Positions 9,476 to 19,007 of a stretch of DNA of 64,000 bases are shown here, piece after piece. A program made the translations under genes and the position numbers. Below the pieces are notes generated by a model. It was not told the origin of the DNA. It saw only the letters and a list, made by a program, of their open reading frames with translations, and did no database searches. Position 1 is the stretch's first letter; each line of letters begins with the position of its first letter. Location: positions 5,050,001 through 5,114,000 of the forward strand of contig NZ_CP097349.1 of the NCBI RefSeq assembly GCF_023516215.1, written 5' to 3'. Origin of the DNA: Cytobacillus pseudoceanisediminis (GTDB lineage: Bacteria > Bacillota > Bacilli > Bacillales > Cytobacillaceae).

Positions 9476-11625
9476 ATGATAACGATTGAACGGACTTTTA
9501 ATGCATACTTAGACGAAATGCACATCATTACGATCATACTTCCTTTCAGCTATCATCAGGGGCGTTCTTCCGGGTTCTCTCTCCTTACTGACTGGGAAGA
9601 AGAGTTTCCTGTTGAAATATTGAAAAGCATGCCGATTGAGGATGCCGTTAAATATACATGCAGAATAGAACATGAAGCGGAATTTGGGAAACAATATTGG
9701 ATAGTGGACGAATATGGGGGAAAAACAGATCTGCAAATTGGCGCCGTTATTCGTACAAGTGATTTTGATGAGAAATTCTATTATGACGGTCCGCTGGGGT
9801 TCTCGTACAGCAAAGAAAAGACACATTTCAGGCTCTGGGCTCCGACAGCCGCAAAGGTAAAGCTGAAGCTTAAAGGAGCACTGGAGCAGGAAGCTGAGCT
9901 TATTCCGATGGGAAGAGAAGAGAGAGGAGTCTGGAGCTGTGAAGTAAAAGGCGACCTGGATCGTTTTCTTTATTCTTTCCTTGTATGCATTAACCTTGAG
10001 TGGAAAGAAGCTGTTGATCCATACGCAGTCTCTTCGGCTATAAATGGGGAATATGGTGCGGTAGTCAATATGGAAAATACAAAAGTAAAGAAGCCAGAGC
10101 TTCCGCCGCTTCCGCAGCCCACAGATGCCATCATATATGAAACGCATATTAGGGATTTTACCATTCATCCCGCGAGCGGGGCAGCACAGAAAGGCCTTTA
10201 TTTAGGAGCGGGAGAGACAAATACCGTCGGTAGAGACGGGGAGCCTACATGCCTGTCCTATGTGAAGCAGCTTGGTATTACTCATATTGAGTTTCTGCCT
10301 GTCCATGACTTCGAAGGTGTGGATGAAAAAAGTCCAAAAGAAGAATATAACTGGGGTTATAACCCCCTCCATTTTAATGTTCCGGAAGGAAGTTATTCTA
10401 CAAATCCTCTAGATCCCTACTCGCGGATCAGAGAATTGAAAGCCTTAATTTATGCTGTCCATTCCCAGGGACTTCGGGTCATTATGGACGTAGTCTATAA
10501 TCATGTTTATATTCGCGAGCATTCTTCTTTTGAAAAAATCGTACCGGGTTATTTCTTCCGGCATGATGAATATGGAATGCCGTCAAATGGCACCGGAGTT
10601 GGAAATGACTTTGCTTCGGAACGCCTGATGGCCCGGAAGTTTATTGTTGATTCCGTATCATACTGGATAAAGGAATATCAAATTGATGGGTTCAGGTTTG
10701 ATTTGATGGGTATACTCGATATTGAAACGATGAATGAGGTTCGCCAGAATGCAGAATTGATTGACCCGTCTGTCATTATTATTGGTGAGGGCTGGGATTT
10801 GAATACCCCTATACCGGATGACCAAAAAGCAAGCATCCGCAATCAGGAAAAGCTTCCTGGAATCGGCCAATTCAATGACTGGTTCAGAGATTCCATCAAA
10901 GGCAGTACGTTTAATTTATATGATAAAGGTTATGCATTGGGAAATGAGCATTATTATGATGCGGCAAAGCAGGTATTGGCTGGAAGCATTGGCCTCGAAA
11001 AAAGGAAAAAGGCATTTTCCTTTCCCCGTCCCAATCTGTAAATTATGTGGAATCACATGATAATCATACCTTATGGGATAAAATACAGGTTTGTTCTGAA
11101 AATGCGGATCCTCTTGTGCAGCAGCAAAAGCACCGCTTAGCAACAGCAATGGTCCTTCTTTCCCAAGGAATTCCATTTATGCATAGCGGACAGGAATTTT
11201 TTCGGACCAAAGAAGGAAATGGAAACAGCTACCGTGCTCCAGATTCCATCAATAATCTGGACTGGGAAAGGAAATCCCGTTACTTAAATAATGTTGAATA
11301 TATTAAAGGGCTGATCAGCATAAGAAGGTCAATTCCTCTTTTCAGACTCGCCAATGCAGAAATGATCCGGAATTCCATGCGGTTTCTGGATATTAAAAAA
11401 CCTCTATTGGGTTATGTGTTAACAAGCAGTGATCAAAATGCCGAGTGCAGCCATGCAGCCGTGATTATCAATCCTTTAATGACGGAAGAAGAAATTTTTC
11501 TCCCGGCTGGGGATTGGGACCTTATTGCGGATGAACGTGAGGCCGGGATTTCCACTATCCGTAAGATTAACACCAGATTTGAAATGCCGCCATTAAGTTC
11601 ATATGTATTGGTTTGCAGAAGATAG
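9476..11625 (+). CDS. amyX: Type I pullulanase AmyX, GH13 (one frameshift)
   Basis: Starch- and glycogen-debranching alpha-1,6-glucosidase. The pullulanase signature YNWGYNPLHFNVPEGSYS is present, with GH13 regions VIMDVVYNHV, GFRFDLMGIL (nucleophile Asp), IIGEGWDL (acid/base Glu) and ESHDNHTLW. A CBM48-like segment (GFSYSKEKTHFRLWAPTAAK) precedes the barrel. No signal peptide, so cytoplasmic. The frame breaks in the A6 run at 10998-11003; one extra A gives GLEKKEKGIFLSPSQSVNYV and a 716-residue enzyme, the usual AmyX size. Without repair the product lacks the last catalytic region and C-terminal domain. Confidence 0.9.
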
Positions 11626-11758
11626 AAGAAGTCTGAGAAGCATACCACTGTTCAGTTCTATTATTTCAAAAATTATCCTTAATAAGAAAATAATGATGAA
11701 TTGACCAGAAAAATCTTCATTTTTTTAGATGATATTCCGTAAACCTAAATAGATGCAC
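11626..11758. other. AT-rich intergenic stretch after amyX
   Basis: No gene or convincing terminator is visible directly after the amyX stop. The stretch ends at the promoter-like sequence at 11759. Confidence 0.4.
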
Positions 11759-11787
11759 TTGACGAAAAAAGCCAGTAAGAATAAAAT
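11759..11787 (+). promoter_or_regulatory. Sigma-A-like promoter of a possible short RNA
   Basis: TTGACG (11759-11764) and TAAAAT (11782-11787) with an exact 17-base spacer. No gene follows within 450 bases on this strand; only a terminator-like hairpin does. Confidence 0.55.
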
Positions 11788-11792
11788 TTATA

Positions 11793-11834
11793 AAGATGGC
11801 TATTGTGAGGGACTAACATCAATAGCTTTTTTTA
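11793..11834 (+). ncRNA. Candidate very short RNA ending in a terminator hairpin
   Basis: The predicted start lies about six bases after the TAAAAT box. GCTATTG (11799-11805) pairs with CAATAGC (11820-11826) across a TGAGGGACTAACAT loop, followed by seven T residues. A transcript would be only about 40 bases. It may instead be a stray promoter with the amyX terminator. Confidence 0.3.
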
Positions 11835-12059
11835 TTTTATATTCCCAAAACATTGCTGGTTTGTATTTGCTGATTACTTTGTGCTTTATAGGAGCTTTAT
11901 TTAATTAACCTGATAAACAGCTATATTTGCGAAAATGCAATATAGTCGAATAGAACAAAACATTATTAAGCAACGGCCCTTTTATTGGCCATGGCAAAAT
12001 AAGTCTTGCTGCAAAAAACAGGGCTTATTTTTCAACTTTTTATTATTTGAACTCGAGAA

Positions 12060-12245
12060 TTGTCTAGCGCAAGCAGCCTACCCCTCGAGGTCACAAGCCG
12101 ATTCCCCCAAAAAGGCAAAGGCGCCTTTTTGGGAGGCACGTCTTGTGCTTGAGGCCCACAGGGTGTGGGTCATGCAGACTTTGCCACAGGACGTGGCGAT
12201 CTTAGTCTGCGTTCCTTAGGTGGGCAAGGCGTTTGCGCTATTCTA
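12060..12245. repeat. Modular dispersed repeat, copy A
   Basis: Non-coding GC-rich element between amyX and ytmP. Landmarks shared with other copies: CTAGCGCAAGCAGCCT, CCTCGAGGTCACAAG, a variable hairpin (CCCAAAAAGG / CCTTTTTGGG), CTTGTGCTTGAGGCC, GGACGTGGCG and GGCAAGGCGTTTGCGCT. The arms CACAAG (12092-12097) and CTTGTG (12142-12147) pair. Confidence 0.75.
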
Positions 12246-12280
12246 CAACCAATGGCTTACTAAATTGCAGGTGAACAATT

Positions 12281-13054
12281 TTGGAACATTTATTTGGACA
12301 TGACTGGGAGATTGTTCCCGCCGGAGGGGCGACAGGGGAAGCCTTCTATGCAAAGCACGAAGAGCAGAGGCTTTTTCTTAAAAGAAACTCCTCTCCTTTC
12401 CTGGCGGTTCTGTCTGCGGAAGGAATCGTCCCGAAACTTATCTGGACAAAAAGAATGGAAAATGGGGACGTTATAACTGCCCAGCAATGGCTTAATGGAA
12501 GAGAGCTAAAAGCTTCTGACATGAACCAGGAAAGCGTAGCAAAGCTTTTGAGAAAAATACATTCTTCAAAGCCGCTGCTTGGTATGCTGACAAGAATGGG
12601 GAAGTCTCCGCTGCAGCCCGAAACCCTTTTGCGTTTGATTGAGGAAGAACTGGATTGTGATCTGAAGGAGCAGGCTGCTGTTATTCAGTCAGTCGATTTC
12701 CTGAAGCAAGAGGTTTCGCATATCCACTGTGAGGAAAATACGGTGTGCCATTGCGATGTGAATCATAACAACTGGCTGCTTTCGGAAAACAACCAGCTGT
12801 ACTTGATTGATTGGGATGGAGCCATGATAGCAGATCCGGCCATTGATCTGGGGATGCTATTGTATTGGTATATTTCTAAAGAAGAATGGCCAAATTGGCT
12901 TGAGCGGTACGGCATTCAGTTGACAGATAATTTGCTGCTCCGCATGAAATGGTATGTGATTGCACAGACTTTGACATCTATCCAATGGCATAAAAATAAA
13001 TTCAGGTACCAGGAAATGGAAAAGTGGCTTTCCTATCTGGATGAGCTCCTTTAA
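12281..13054 (+). CDS. ytmP: Aminoglycoside-phosphotransferase-like kinase YtmP
   Basis: 257-residue protein of the choline kinase/APH superfamily. The catalytic loop is HCDVNHNNWLL (HxDxxxxN) and the metal-binding motif is YLIDWDGA. The start appears to be TTG 12281, preceded by GCAGGTGA. By position (amyX, then ytzH and trmB) this is YtmP. The substrate is unknown; related proteins phosphorylate small alcohols or aminoglycosides, so it should not be read as a resistance gene. The gene follows repeat copy A and shares a short convergent gap with ytzH. Confidence 0.83.
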   Translation: MEHLFGHDWEIVPAGGATGEAFYAKHEEQRLFLKRNSSPFLAVLSAEGIVPKLIWTKRMENGDVITAQQWLNGRELKASDMNQESVAKLLRKIHSSKPLLGMLTRMGKSPLQPETLLRLIEEELDCDLKEQAAVIQSVDFLKQEVSHIHCEENTVCHCDVNHNNWLLSENNQLYLIDWDGAMIADPAIDLGMLLYWYISKEEWPNWLERYGIQLTDNLLLRMKWYVIAQTLTSIQWHKNKFRYQEMEKWLSYLDELL

Positions 13055-13057
13055 GAT

Positions 13058-13336
13058 TTACGAAAATTGATCTATATCCTGTACCCATTGTGATAATTCA
13101 TTCTGGTGGGATTCAATGTGAGTATCCAATTGTGAAGAATTGATCCCGTGCTGACTGTATTCATAAATTTCTTCTAATACTGTTTTTACGTTTTGATTAA
13201 TATTTCCGTTGATCATTAATGATTTAACCAAACGTTCCAATTGTTCACATTCTGAAATAGAGCCACAGCAATCTGTCTGATGATTGCTTAAAATATCTTT
13301 TAATAAATTTAATTGATCCTGGTGTCCAAGCGGCAT
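13058..13336 (-). CDS. ytzH: YtzH-like small protein
   Basis: 92 residues starting MPLGHQDQLNLLKDILSN. The ATG at 13336 has AAAGGG about eight bases upstream; a longer frame to 13375 is not needed. It includes two adjacent cysteines (TDCCGSISECEQLERLVKS) and is predicted helical and acidic. It lies convergent to ytmP with three bases between stops. Function unknown; it is part of the conserved ytmP-ytzH-trmB neighbourhood. Confidence 0.8.
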   Translation of the reverse strand: MPLGHQDQLNLLKDILSNHQTDCCGSISECEQLERLVKSLMINGNINQNVKTVLEEIYEYSQHGINSSQLDTHIESHQNELSQWVQDIDQFS

Positions 13337-13569
13337 GAAAAGCACCCTTTCTATTGAAGCTGAAAATAAAAACAAAAGGAATTCACTTTTAGGTTGTGGA
13401 TTCTTTTTTTATTTATTCATTGGCGGATTGTAATTTAGGTGTTTGAGTGCCATTGGGTTAAACTACAAACAAGGGATGAACCACTATAGTAATCCCTCTA
13501 AAAATAAAGTTGCATCACTGCGACAGGCATGATATTGTTTGAACGATATTAATTTTTAGGAGTGTCAAA

Positions 13570-14208
13570 ATGCGACAGCGAAATAAACCTTGGGCGAAAG
13601 ATAAATTAGCCGAATATCCACAATACGTAATTTCAGAACCTGAAAAATATAAAGGAAAGTGGAAGGAAGCCTTCGATAAAGATCAGCCCCTTCATATAGA
13701 AATTGGGACAGGAAAAGGCCGCTTCATAACTGGTATGGCGAAAGCAAACCCGGAAAACAACTACATTGGAATTGAGCTCGCTGACAGCGTCATCGTCACT
13801 GCTCTGGATCGCATCATCGAGGATGAACTTCCAAATGTAAAGCTTCTGAATGTGAATGCCAATGATCTTCGGGATTACTTTGAAAAAGGCGAAGTCGATC
13901 GTGTCTACCTTAATTTTTCAGATCCATGGCCAAAGAAACGCCATGCAAAACGCAGGCTGACTTATAAAAGTTTCCTGGAGATTTATGAAAATATCCTTGG
14001 GGATAAAGGAGAAATACACTTTAAGACTGATAACCAGGGATTATTTGAATCATCTCTTATGAGTTTCTCCGAGTACGGCATGCTTCTGACATTTGTCAGC
14101 CTGGACCTTCACAATAGCGATTATGAAGGAAACATCATGACCGAATATGAAGAGAAGTTTTCTTCAAGGGGAAGCCGTATATTCCGGTGTGAAGTTCAAT
14201 ACAGATAA
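13570..14208 (+). CDS. trmB: tRNA (guanine-N7-)-methyltransferase TrmB
   Basis: 212-residue SAM-dependent methyltransferase that forms m7G46 in tRNA. The SAM site is [31 protein letters not shown] is the highly conserved TrmB signature with catalytic Asp and RNA-binding basics. [13 protein letters not shown] follows in the expected place. TTAGGAG precedes the ATG at good spacing. Complete, with a terminator directly after the stop. Confidence 0.96.
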   Translation: MRQRNKPWAKDKLAEYPQYVISEPEKYKGKWKEAFDKDQPLHIEIGTGKGRFITGMAKANPENNYIGIELADSVIVTALDRIIEDELPNVKLLNVNANDLRDYFEKGEVDRVYLNFSDPWPKKRHAKRRLTYKSFLEIYENILGDKGEIHFKTDNQGLFESSLMSFSEYGMLLTFVSLDLHNSDYEGNIMTEYEEKFSSRGSRIFRCEVQYR

Positions 14209-14238
14209 GCTAGTCTATCCGGATGGATAGGCTTTTTT
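14209..14238 (+). terminator. Terminator after trmB
   Basis: Stem AGTCTATCC / GGATAGGCT with a GGAT loop, then TTTTTT. Confidence 0.85.
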
Positions 14239-14296
14239 GGATATTGCTATATTTGACTGTTTGCATTCGTGTGGAATAATTTAAATATTTCTACAA

Positions 14297-14310
14297 GTAA
14301 GCGCTTAAAT
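14297..14310 (+). promoter_or_regulatory. cre-like site upstream of ytnP
   Basis: AGTAAGCGCTTAAA resembles the CcpA operator TGWAANCGNTNWCA with mismatches at the ends. It lies about 60 bases before the ytnP start. CcpA itself is encoded in this window. Confidence 0.4.
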
Positions 14311-14367
14311 GTTAATATATAAGGGGAATGCGAGCGCTTGCTCAGAAAAACTCAAATGGAGGAGATA

Positions 14368-15213
14368 ATGATGGAAGCATTGGAGTTAAAGAACGTAAAG
14401 CTGTACTGGCTTCGCGGCGGTGTCACACATCTTGATGGCGGAGCCATGTTTGGGGTAGTTCCTAAGCCTTTATGGTCTAAAAGATATCCCTGCAATGAAA
14501 ATAATCAGATCGAACTGAGAACAGATCCCATCCTTATTCAGTTTGACGGTAAAAATATTCTAGTCGAATCGGGTCTTGGAAACGGGAAGCTGAGTGATAA
14601 ACAGAAGAGGAATTTCGGAGCGCTTGAAGAGTCTTTTGTTGAACAGGATTTAGCCAAGCACGGCCTGTCACCAAAGGACATCGATTATATCCTTATGACG
14701 CATCTTCATTTTGATCATGCCTGCGGACTGACAAAACCGGAAGAAGGAAAATTTTCTTCTATATTTCCAAATGCAAGAATCATTGCATCACAAGTGGAAT
14801 GGGAAGAAATGAGAAATCCTAATATCCGTTCAAGGAATACATATTGGAAAGAAAACTGGGAGTCCATTCAGGATCAGGTGGATGTCTTTGCAGGAGAGTG
14901 GACGCTCGGCCCTATTAAAATGGTGCATACAGGCGGCCACAGTGATGGCCATTCTATACTTGTTATAGAAGATGAGGATGAGACCGTCATTCATATGGCT
15001 GATATCATGCCAACTCATGCCCATGCGAATGTACTTTGGGTTCTCGCTTACGATGACTATCCGATGGATTCCATAAGTGCCAAGGAAAAATGGATGGAAT
15101 ACGGGCTGGAAAGAAATGCATGGTTTACTTTTTATCATGATGCTTTTTACCGGGCAGTCAAATGGGATGAATCAGGAAATATTGCTGAGAAGGTGGAAAA
15201 GAAGCAAAGTTAA
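14368..15213 (+). CDS. ytnP: Metallo-beta-lactamase-fold lactonase YtnP
   Basis: About 281 residues with the zinc motif [10 protein letters not shown] (HxHxDH) and downstream metal histidines in [10 protein letters not shown] and in FYHDAF. YtnP orthologs are quorum-quenching lactonases that hydrolyse acyl-homoserine lactones and block a Streptomyces signal; that role is taken from the family. GGAGG is six bases upstream of ATG 14368 ([15 protein letters not shown]), which I prefer over the longer frame at 14338. A cre-like site lies upstream and a terminator follows. Confidence 0.87.
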   Translation: MMEALELKNVKLYWLRGGVTHLDGGAMFGVVPKPLWSKRYPCNENNQIELRTDPILIQFDGKNILVESGLGNGKLSDKQKRNFGALEESFVEQDLAKHGLSPKDIDYILMTHLHFDHACGLTKPEEGKFSSIFPNARIIASQVEWEEMRNPNIRSRNTYWKENWESIQDQVDVFAGEWTLGPIKMVHTGGHSDGHSILVIEDEDETVIHMADIMPTHAHANVLWVLAYDDYPMDSISAKEKWMEYGLERNAWFTFYHDAFYRAVKWDESGNIAEKVEKKQS

Positions 15214-15239
15214 AAAATCCCCATCCGGGGATTTTTTAA
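15212..15239 (+). terminator. Terminator after ytnP
   Basis: AAAAAATCCCC / CGGGGATTTTTT hairpin with an ATC loop overlapping the stop codon region. Confidence 0.87.
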
Positions 15240-15257
15240 TACTCTTTAAACGTCTAT

Positions 15258-15500
15258 AACTGGCCTGCCCCCTCGAGGTCACAAGCTTGTCTAGTTACGG
15301 CTCCTAGGGACTCGGGGACATAAGCTGTTTCCTTTCAGAAGGAGAAAACCACCTTCTTTCAGGAAATGTCTTATGCCTGAGGCCCGCAGGACAAGGAAGG
15401 CTTCGACAGTATAAACATCGCACGACAGAGCGGTAGGTAGCTTTTGGGAGGACGTGGCGTTCTTAGTCTGCATTCCTTCTTGGGCAAGGCATTTGTGCTT
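15258..15500. repeat. Modular dispersed repeat, copy B
   Basis: Same family and orientation as copy A: CCCCTCGAGGTCACAAGC, then a second arm CATAAG (15319-15324) pairing with CTTATG (15370-15375), around a long hairpin (CCTTTC-AGAAGG / CCTTCT-TTCAGG). The 3' half has GGACGTGGCGTTCTTAGTCT and GGGCAAGGCATTTGTGCTT. It also contains GGACAAGGAAGGC...CGCACGA, which appears inverted in copies F and H. Confidence 0.72.
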
Positions 15501-15503
15501 TTC

Positions 15504-15818
15504 TCAATGCAGTGGAAAAACGTCCAAAATGGTTCCAGTCTCTGCGTCGGCAATGAATTCATACTGTTCGGCTTCTTCACCCGAAAACCTCGAAATGCCG
15601 CCCTTATAAACCTGATATTTTAAATGACCTTTTTCATAAGGTTCAGCTTTCATATGAATCCATGATCCGCTTATCGGCCCTTCCTGTTTAAATGCATCCT
15701 TTGCATTTGCCAAAGCTTTCTCAGGGGAAACAGCAGTTTTCTGCGACAGCAATTCCCTAGCTGCGTACCCGCTCGCCAAACCAACCCCAACACCTAACAT
15801 AAATGACTTCCAATTCAT
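15504..15818 (-). CDS. ytzB: PepSY-domain small protein YtzB
   Basis: 104 residues starting MNWKSFMLGVGVGLASGYAA, a short hydrophobic anchor or uncleaved signal. The rest (SPEKALANAKDAFKQEG ... YEFIADAETGTILDVFPLH) fits a PepSY domain. ATG 15818 follows GGGGAGGT at six bases, so I shortened the open frame that extends to 15905. Probably membrane-attached with the PepSY domain outside. Lies between ytnP and ytoP as in B. subtilis. Function unknown. Confidence 0.8.
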   Translation of the reverse strand: MNWKSFMLGVGVGLASGYAARELLSQKTAVSPEKALANAKDAFKQEGPISGSWIHMKAEPYEKGHLKYQVYKGGISRFSGEEAEQYEFIADAETGTILDVFPLH

Positions 15819-16048
15819 AATTGCACCTCCCCAGGCTGATGATATAAGCAGTTCATTTTTACAAATTTTTCTGTTTTCCAATTCTATCTTATCAAAAATA
15901 GGCATGAACTAAAATAAATAATACACAGCTTAAATTTCGCCAACCGAAGTTTCCTGCCTGAAATGGTGGAAAGACGTATGAAAGTTCTGTAAAATGAAAT
16001 TATACATATCTGCATAGCCAATTCGCAAAGTGATAAAGGAGAATAATA

Positions 16049-17122
16049 ATGAACGAAAAAACATTGCAGCTTTTTAAAACATTGACAGAGTTGCCAGGGG
16101 CGCCTGGAAACGAGCATTTAGTACGGAAATTCATGCGCGAACAGATCAGCCAGTATACAGAAGAAGTCGTTCAGGATAAGCTTGGAGGCATCTTCGGCGT
16201 GAAAAGAGGCGATCAAAGCGGCCCGACTGTCATGGTGGCAGGCCATATGGATGAAGTTGGATTCATGGTCACTTCCATAACAGATAATGGAATGATCCGT
16301 TTTCAGACACTGGGAGGCTGGTGGAGCCAGGTTTTGCTTGCACAAAGAGTCCAAATTATTACAGATAATGGACCGGTGACAGGAGTTATCGGTTCAATTC
16401 CTCCGCATCTTTTAGACGAAGCAAAGCGCAGCAAGCCGATGGAAATAAAGAATATGCTGATTGACATTGGTGCAGATGACCGTGAAGATGCGAAAAGAAT
16501 AGGCATTAAGCCAGGACAGCAAATTCTCCCGATTTGTCCATTTACACCAATGGCAAATGCAAAGAAAATCCTGGCGAAAGCATGGGATAACCGTTATGGC
16601 TGCGGTTTGGCGGTGGAACTTTTAGAAGAAGTCCAGAGTGAAGCACTTCCCAATATTCTCTATTCCGGAGCAACAGTTCAGGAAGAAGTTGGCTTAAGAG
16701 GTGCACAGACAGCAGCGAATATGATCAATCCTGACATTTTCTTTGCATTGGATGCAAGCCCTGCCAACGATATGACCGGGGATAAAAACGAGTTCGGCCA
16801 TTTAGGAAAAGGAGCTCTTCTGCGCATACTGGACCGTTCAATGGTAACGCACCGCGGCATGAGGGAGTTTGTTCTGGATACAGCTGAAACGAACAACATT
16901 CCATATCAGTATTTCGTCTCGCAAGGCGGAACAGATGCAGGTAAAGTTCACATATCCAATGAAGGTGTTCCAAGTGCAGTAATCGGCATTTGCTCCCGTT
17001 ATATTCACACACATGCATCCATTGTGCATGTCGATGATTATGCAGCGGCAAAAGAATTGCTTGTTAAATTAGTAAAAGCTTGTGACCGTTCAACAGTAGA
17101 AACCATCCGTCAAAACAGTTAA
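16049..17122 (+). CDS. ytoP: M42 family metallo-aminopeptidase YtoP
   Basis: 357-residue M42 glutamyl-aminopeptidase/endoglucanase-like enzyme. Metal and catalytic motifs: [32 protein letters not shown] (catalytic Glu pair) and ALDASPAND. The C-terminal [20 protein letters not shown] carries a final metal histidine. AAAGGAGAA precedes the ATG. Complete cytoplasmic peptidase; these form large tetrahedral dodecamers and trim peptides. Terminator follows immediately. Confidence 0.92.
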   Translation: MNEKTLQLFKTLTELPGAPGNEHLVRKFMREQISQYTEEVVQDKLGGIFGVKRGDQSGPTVMVAGHMDEVGFMVTSITDNGMIRFQTLGGWWSQVLLAQRVQIITDNGPVTGVIGSIPPHLLDEAKRSKPMEIKNMLIDIGADDREDAKRIGIKPGQQILPICPFTPMANAKKILAKAWDNRYGCGLAVELLEEVQSEALPNILYSGATVQEEVGLRGAQTAANMINPDIFFALDASPANDMTGDKNEFGHLGKGALLRILDRSMVTHRGMREFVLDTAETNNIPYQYFVSQGGTDAGKVHISNEGVPSAVIGICSRYIHTHASIVHVDDYAAAKELLVKLVKACDRSTVETIRQNS

Positions 17123-17129
17123 GCAGATG

Positions 17130-17154
17130 AGACAGCAGGTGCTGTCTCTTTTTC
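17130..17154 (+). terminator. Terminator after ytoP
   Basis: GAGACAGCA / TGCTGTCTC stem followed by TTTTT. Confidence 0.82.
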
Positions 17155-17176
17155 CTGTAATATGAAAGGAGTACAC

Positions 17177-17689
17177 ATGAAAGTCATCATTGGTTCAAAA
17201 AATCCCGCAAAGATTTTGGCAGTAAAAACTGCTTTTAGCCATTATGAAGCTGTTATTATGTCCGAAGATGTGCCCTCAGGAGTGAACGACCAGCCATTCT
17301 CGGATGAAGAAACCATAAAAGGGGCCATCAATAGAGCATATGGAGCACTCCAAGCATCCGGCGGACAAATTGGCATTGGCCTCGAGGGCGGTGTGCAGAA
17401 AACAGAGCACGGGCTATTTCTCTGTAATTGGGGGGCTCTTGCGGAAAAAGGGCAGCCTCCGATTATTGCTGGCGGAGCCAGGATTCCCCTTCCAGATGGG
17501 GTTGCAGTCCGGCTTTTGGCTGGCGAAGAACTTGGCCCTGTAATGGATGATTACGCAAAAAAAGAAAATATCCGCAAAAATGAAGGAGCTGTTGGGATTT
17601 TTACAAATGGGCAGATTAATCGTGCTGACATGTTCTCGCATGTCATGAAGCTTCTTCTTGGGCAATATGAATATAGAAAAAAGGGCTAG
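17177..17689 (+). CDS. DUF84 / YjjX-type inosine-xanthosine triphosphatase
   Basis: 170 residues beginning MKVIIGSKNPAKILAVKTAF, the nucleotide-binding opening of the DUF84 (YjjX) family, with GIGLEGGVQKTEHGLFLCNW as the second signature. E. coli YjjX removes non-canonical (d)ITP/XTP; the role here is inferred from the family. AAAGGAG precedes ATG 17177, which I prefer to the upstream ATG at 17162. Convergent with ytoQ across a bidirectional terminator. Confidence 0.83.
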   Translation: MKVIIGSKNPAKILAVKTAFSHYEAVIMSEDVPSGVNDQPFSDEETIKGAINRAYGALQASGGQIGIGLEGGVQKTEHGLFLCNWGALAEKGQPPIIAGGARIPLPDGVAVRLLAGEELGPVMDDYAKKENIRKNEGAVGIFTNGQINRADMFSHVMKLLLGQYEYRKKG

Positions 17690-17709
17690 CTTGGTGCTAA
17701 CCCCTTTTT
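17677..17709. terminator. Bidirectional terminator between the DUF84 gene and ytoQ
   Basis: GGGCTAGC / GCTAACCC stem with one mismatch, flanked by A residues on one side and CCTTTTTC on the other; it overlaps the end of the DUF84 gene. Confidence 0.78.
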
Positions 17710-18156
17710 CTATTCGGTTTCGAAGATGTACGACAAAACTTTCAAGGCCTGGTTGACCGTTTCAACAGTAACATTGGCTTTACTTGAAAGCTCCTTTAAA
17801 GGGTGATGCAGCTCATTGGGACGGATGAGGATCAGCGGTTTTCCAAGTGCCGCAGCAGCACTTGCGTCCATGGCTGTGTTCCATTGCTTATATTTTTCAC
17901 CAAACAAAGCAATCACGAGATCCGATTTTTGCATAAGAAGCTGTGTTCTTAAGTTATTGATGCTTGAAGCGGCTTCATCACGGAAGATTGCATCCGGCTG
18001 CTTCCCGAGAATTTCCTCTCCGATCATGTCAGAACGGTCATGGTTTTCCATAGGACCCGTAAAATGAACAGGCAGCTGAAGTGATTTAGCTTTCTCCTTT
18101 AATTCATTGCGCCAATTGGAATGTATTTCACCTGCTAAGTAGACGGTTATTTCCAT
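17710..18156 (-). CDS. ytoQ: YtoQ family protein, nucleoside 2-deoxyribosyltransferase-like
   Basis: 148 residues starting MEITVYLAGEIHSNWRNEL. The fold resembles nucleoside 2-deoxyribosyltransferases: IYLAG-type first strand, a DLVIALFGEKYKQWNTAMDA segment and a GKPLILIRP strand. AAAGGAGG lies seven bases upstream of ATG 18156; the open frame to 18177 is unnecessary. The reaction of YtoQ itself is not established. Likely cytoplasmic. Confidence 0.83.
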   Translation of the reverse strand: MEITVYLAGEIHSNWRNELKEKAKSLQLPVHFTGPMENHDRSDMIGEEILGKQPDAIFRDEAASSINNLRTQLLMQKSDLVIALFGEKYKQWNTAMDASAAAALGKPLILIRPNELHHPLKELSSKANVTVETVNQALKVLSYIFETE

Positions 18157-18318
18157 TCTTTTTCCTCCTTTATGCAATATTCTTATATTTTAACATTTCT
18201 TCTAAGAAGTAACGCAGTGAAAAGGCCCTCAATCCTTATATGAAGGGTTGTCAGACTATTAAGAAGAAATGTATGATAGGGAAGGATATGAGATTCCATG
18301 CAAGGAGGGGACTTTAGA

Positions 18319-18831
18319 ATGCATAAAAGATTCACCGCAGCCTTGCTCTTATTTATTTCATTTATACTGGTCAGTGCCTGTTCAGCATCGTTGGAAGAAG
18401 AGCAAACTGCCGCAAAGAATGCTGCAGAGGAAGCATTCAACCTATCACCTGAAAAGACAAATCATGAGTTTGAAGATATAGAATATTATTTGCCTTTCGG
18501 CTACGAAGTAGAAGAGGAAAGTCCAAATAACATCATTTTAAAAAATGGCTCCAAAAGGTATATCCTTTTTTACAACCAGCATGAAGGCCCGGACAGCAAG
18601 GTTGTTTATGATGCTACCCTAAAGCAAAAAGATAAATATGAAGTTAAAGAGACGTTTACAAAAGATGGACATAATGGCTTCCTGTTAATCAACAGAGGGA
18701 AAAAAGACGAACACGAATTGGTAGTCGGGATTGGCGGAGTAAAATTATCTACGCAGGCTGCGACCAGAAATTTATCCTCTGAGGCCGCTGCAATGATGGA
18801 GATAGCTAATTCTGTCCAGGTGAAGAATTAA
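18319..18831 (+). CDS. Uncharacterised secreted lipoprotein
   Basis: 170 residues with a clear lipoprotein signal: MHKRFTAALLLFISFILVSA followed by cysteine 21, giving the lipobox LVSAC. The mature part is charged and soluble (HEFEDIEYYLPFGYEVEEES ... NGSKRYILFYNQHEG), probably one small alpha/beta domain outside the membrane. AAGGAGGGG precedes ATG 18319. I do not recognise a named family. It is a single-gene unit with its own terminator and lies where ytoQ and ytpP are close together in B. subtilis, so it may be an insertion relative to that genome. Confidence 0.75.
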   Translation: MHKRFTAALLLFISFILVSACSASLEEEQTAAKNAAEEAFNLSPEKTNHEFEDIEYYLPFGYEVEEESPNNIILKNGSKRYILFYNQHEGPDSKVVYDATLKQKDKYEVKETFTKDGHNGFLLINRGKKDEHELVVGIGGVKLSTQAATRNLSSEAAAMMEIANSVQVKN

Positions 18832-18832
18832 A

Positions 18833-18857
18833 GCGAAGGGCGATGTCCTTCGTTTTT
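18833..18857 (+). terminator. Terminator after the lipoprotein gene
   Basis: CGAAGG / CCTTCG stem with a small loop, then TTTTTG. Confidence 0.8.
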
Positions 18858-19007
18858 GTTTTGCTTTTTTTTAAGAATTTATTTTTAATAAATTATGATA
18901 GAAAACCCCTATTATAAAGAACAATAAGAATACAAAAGATTTTATATTACAAGTGTCTTTACATGTGTTATCTTATAGTTGCAGAACTTTTAAATAGGGG
19001 GAAAATA

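Noticed and set aside
9509..10168. 219-residue antisense frame inside amyX
   Set aside because: The opposite strand encodes conserved pullulanase sequence; the antisense frame lacks a start signal.
11935..12219. 94-residue open frame downstream of amyX
   Set aside because: Most of it lies in dispersed repeat copy A, it has no ribosome site, and the sequence is unlike any protein.
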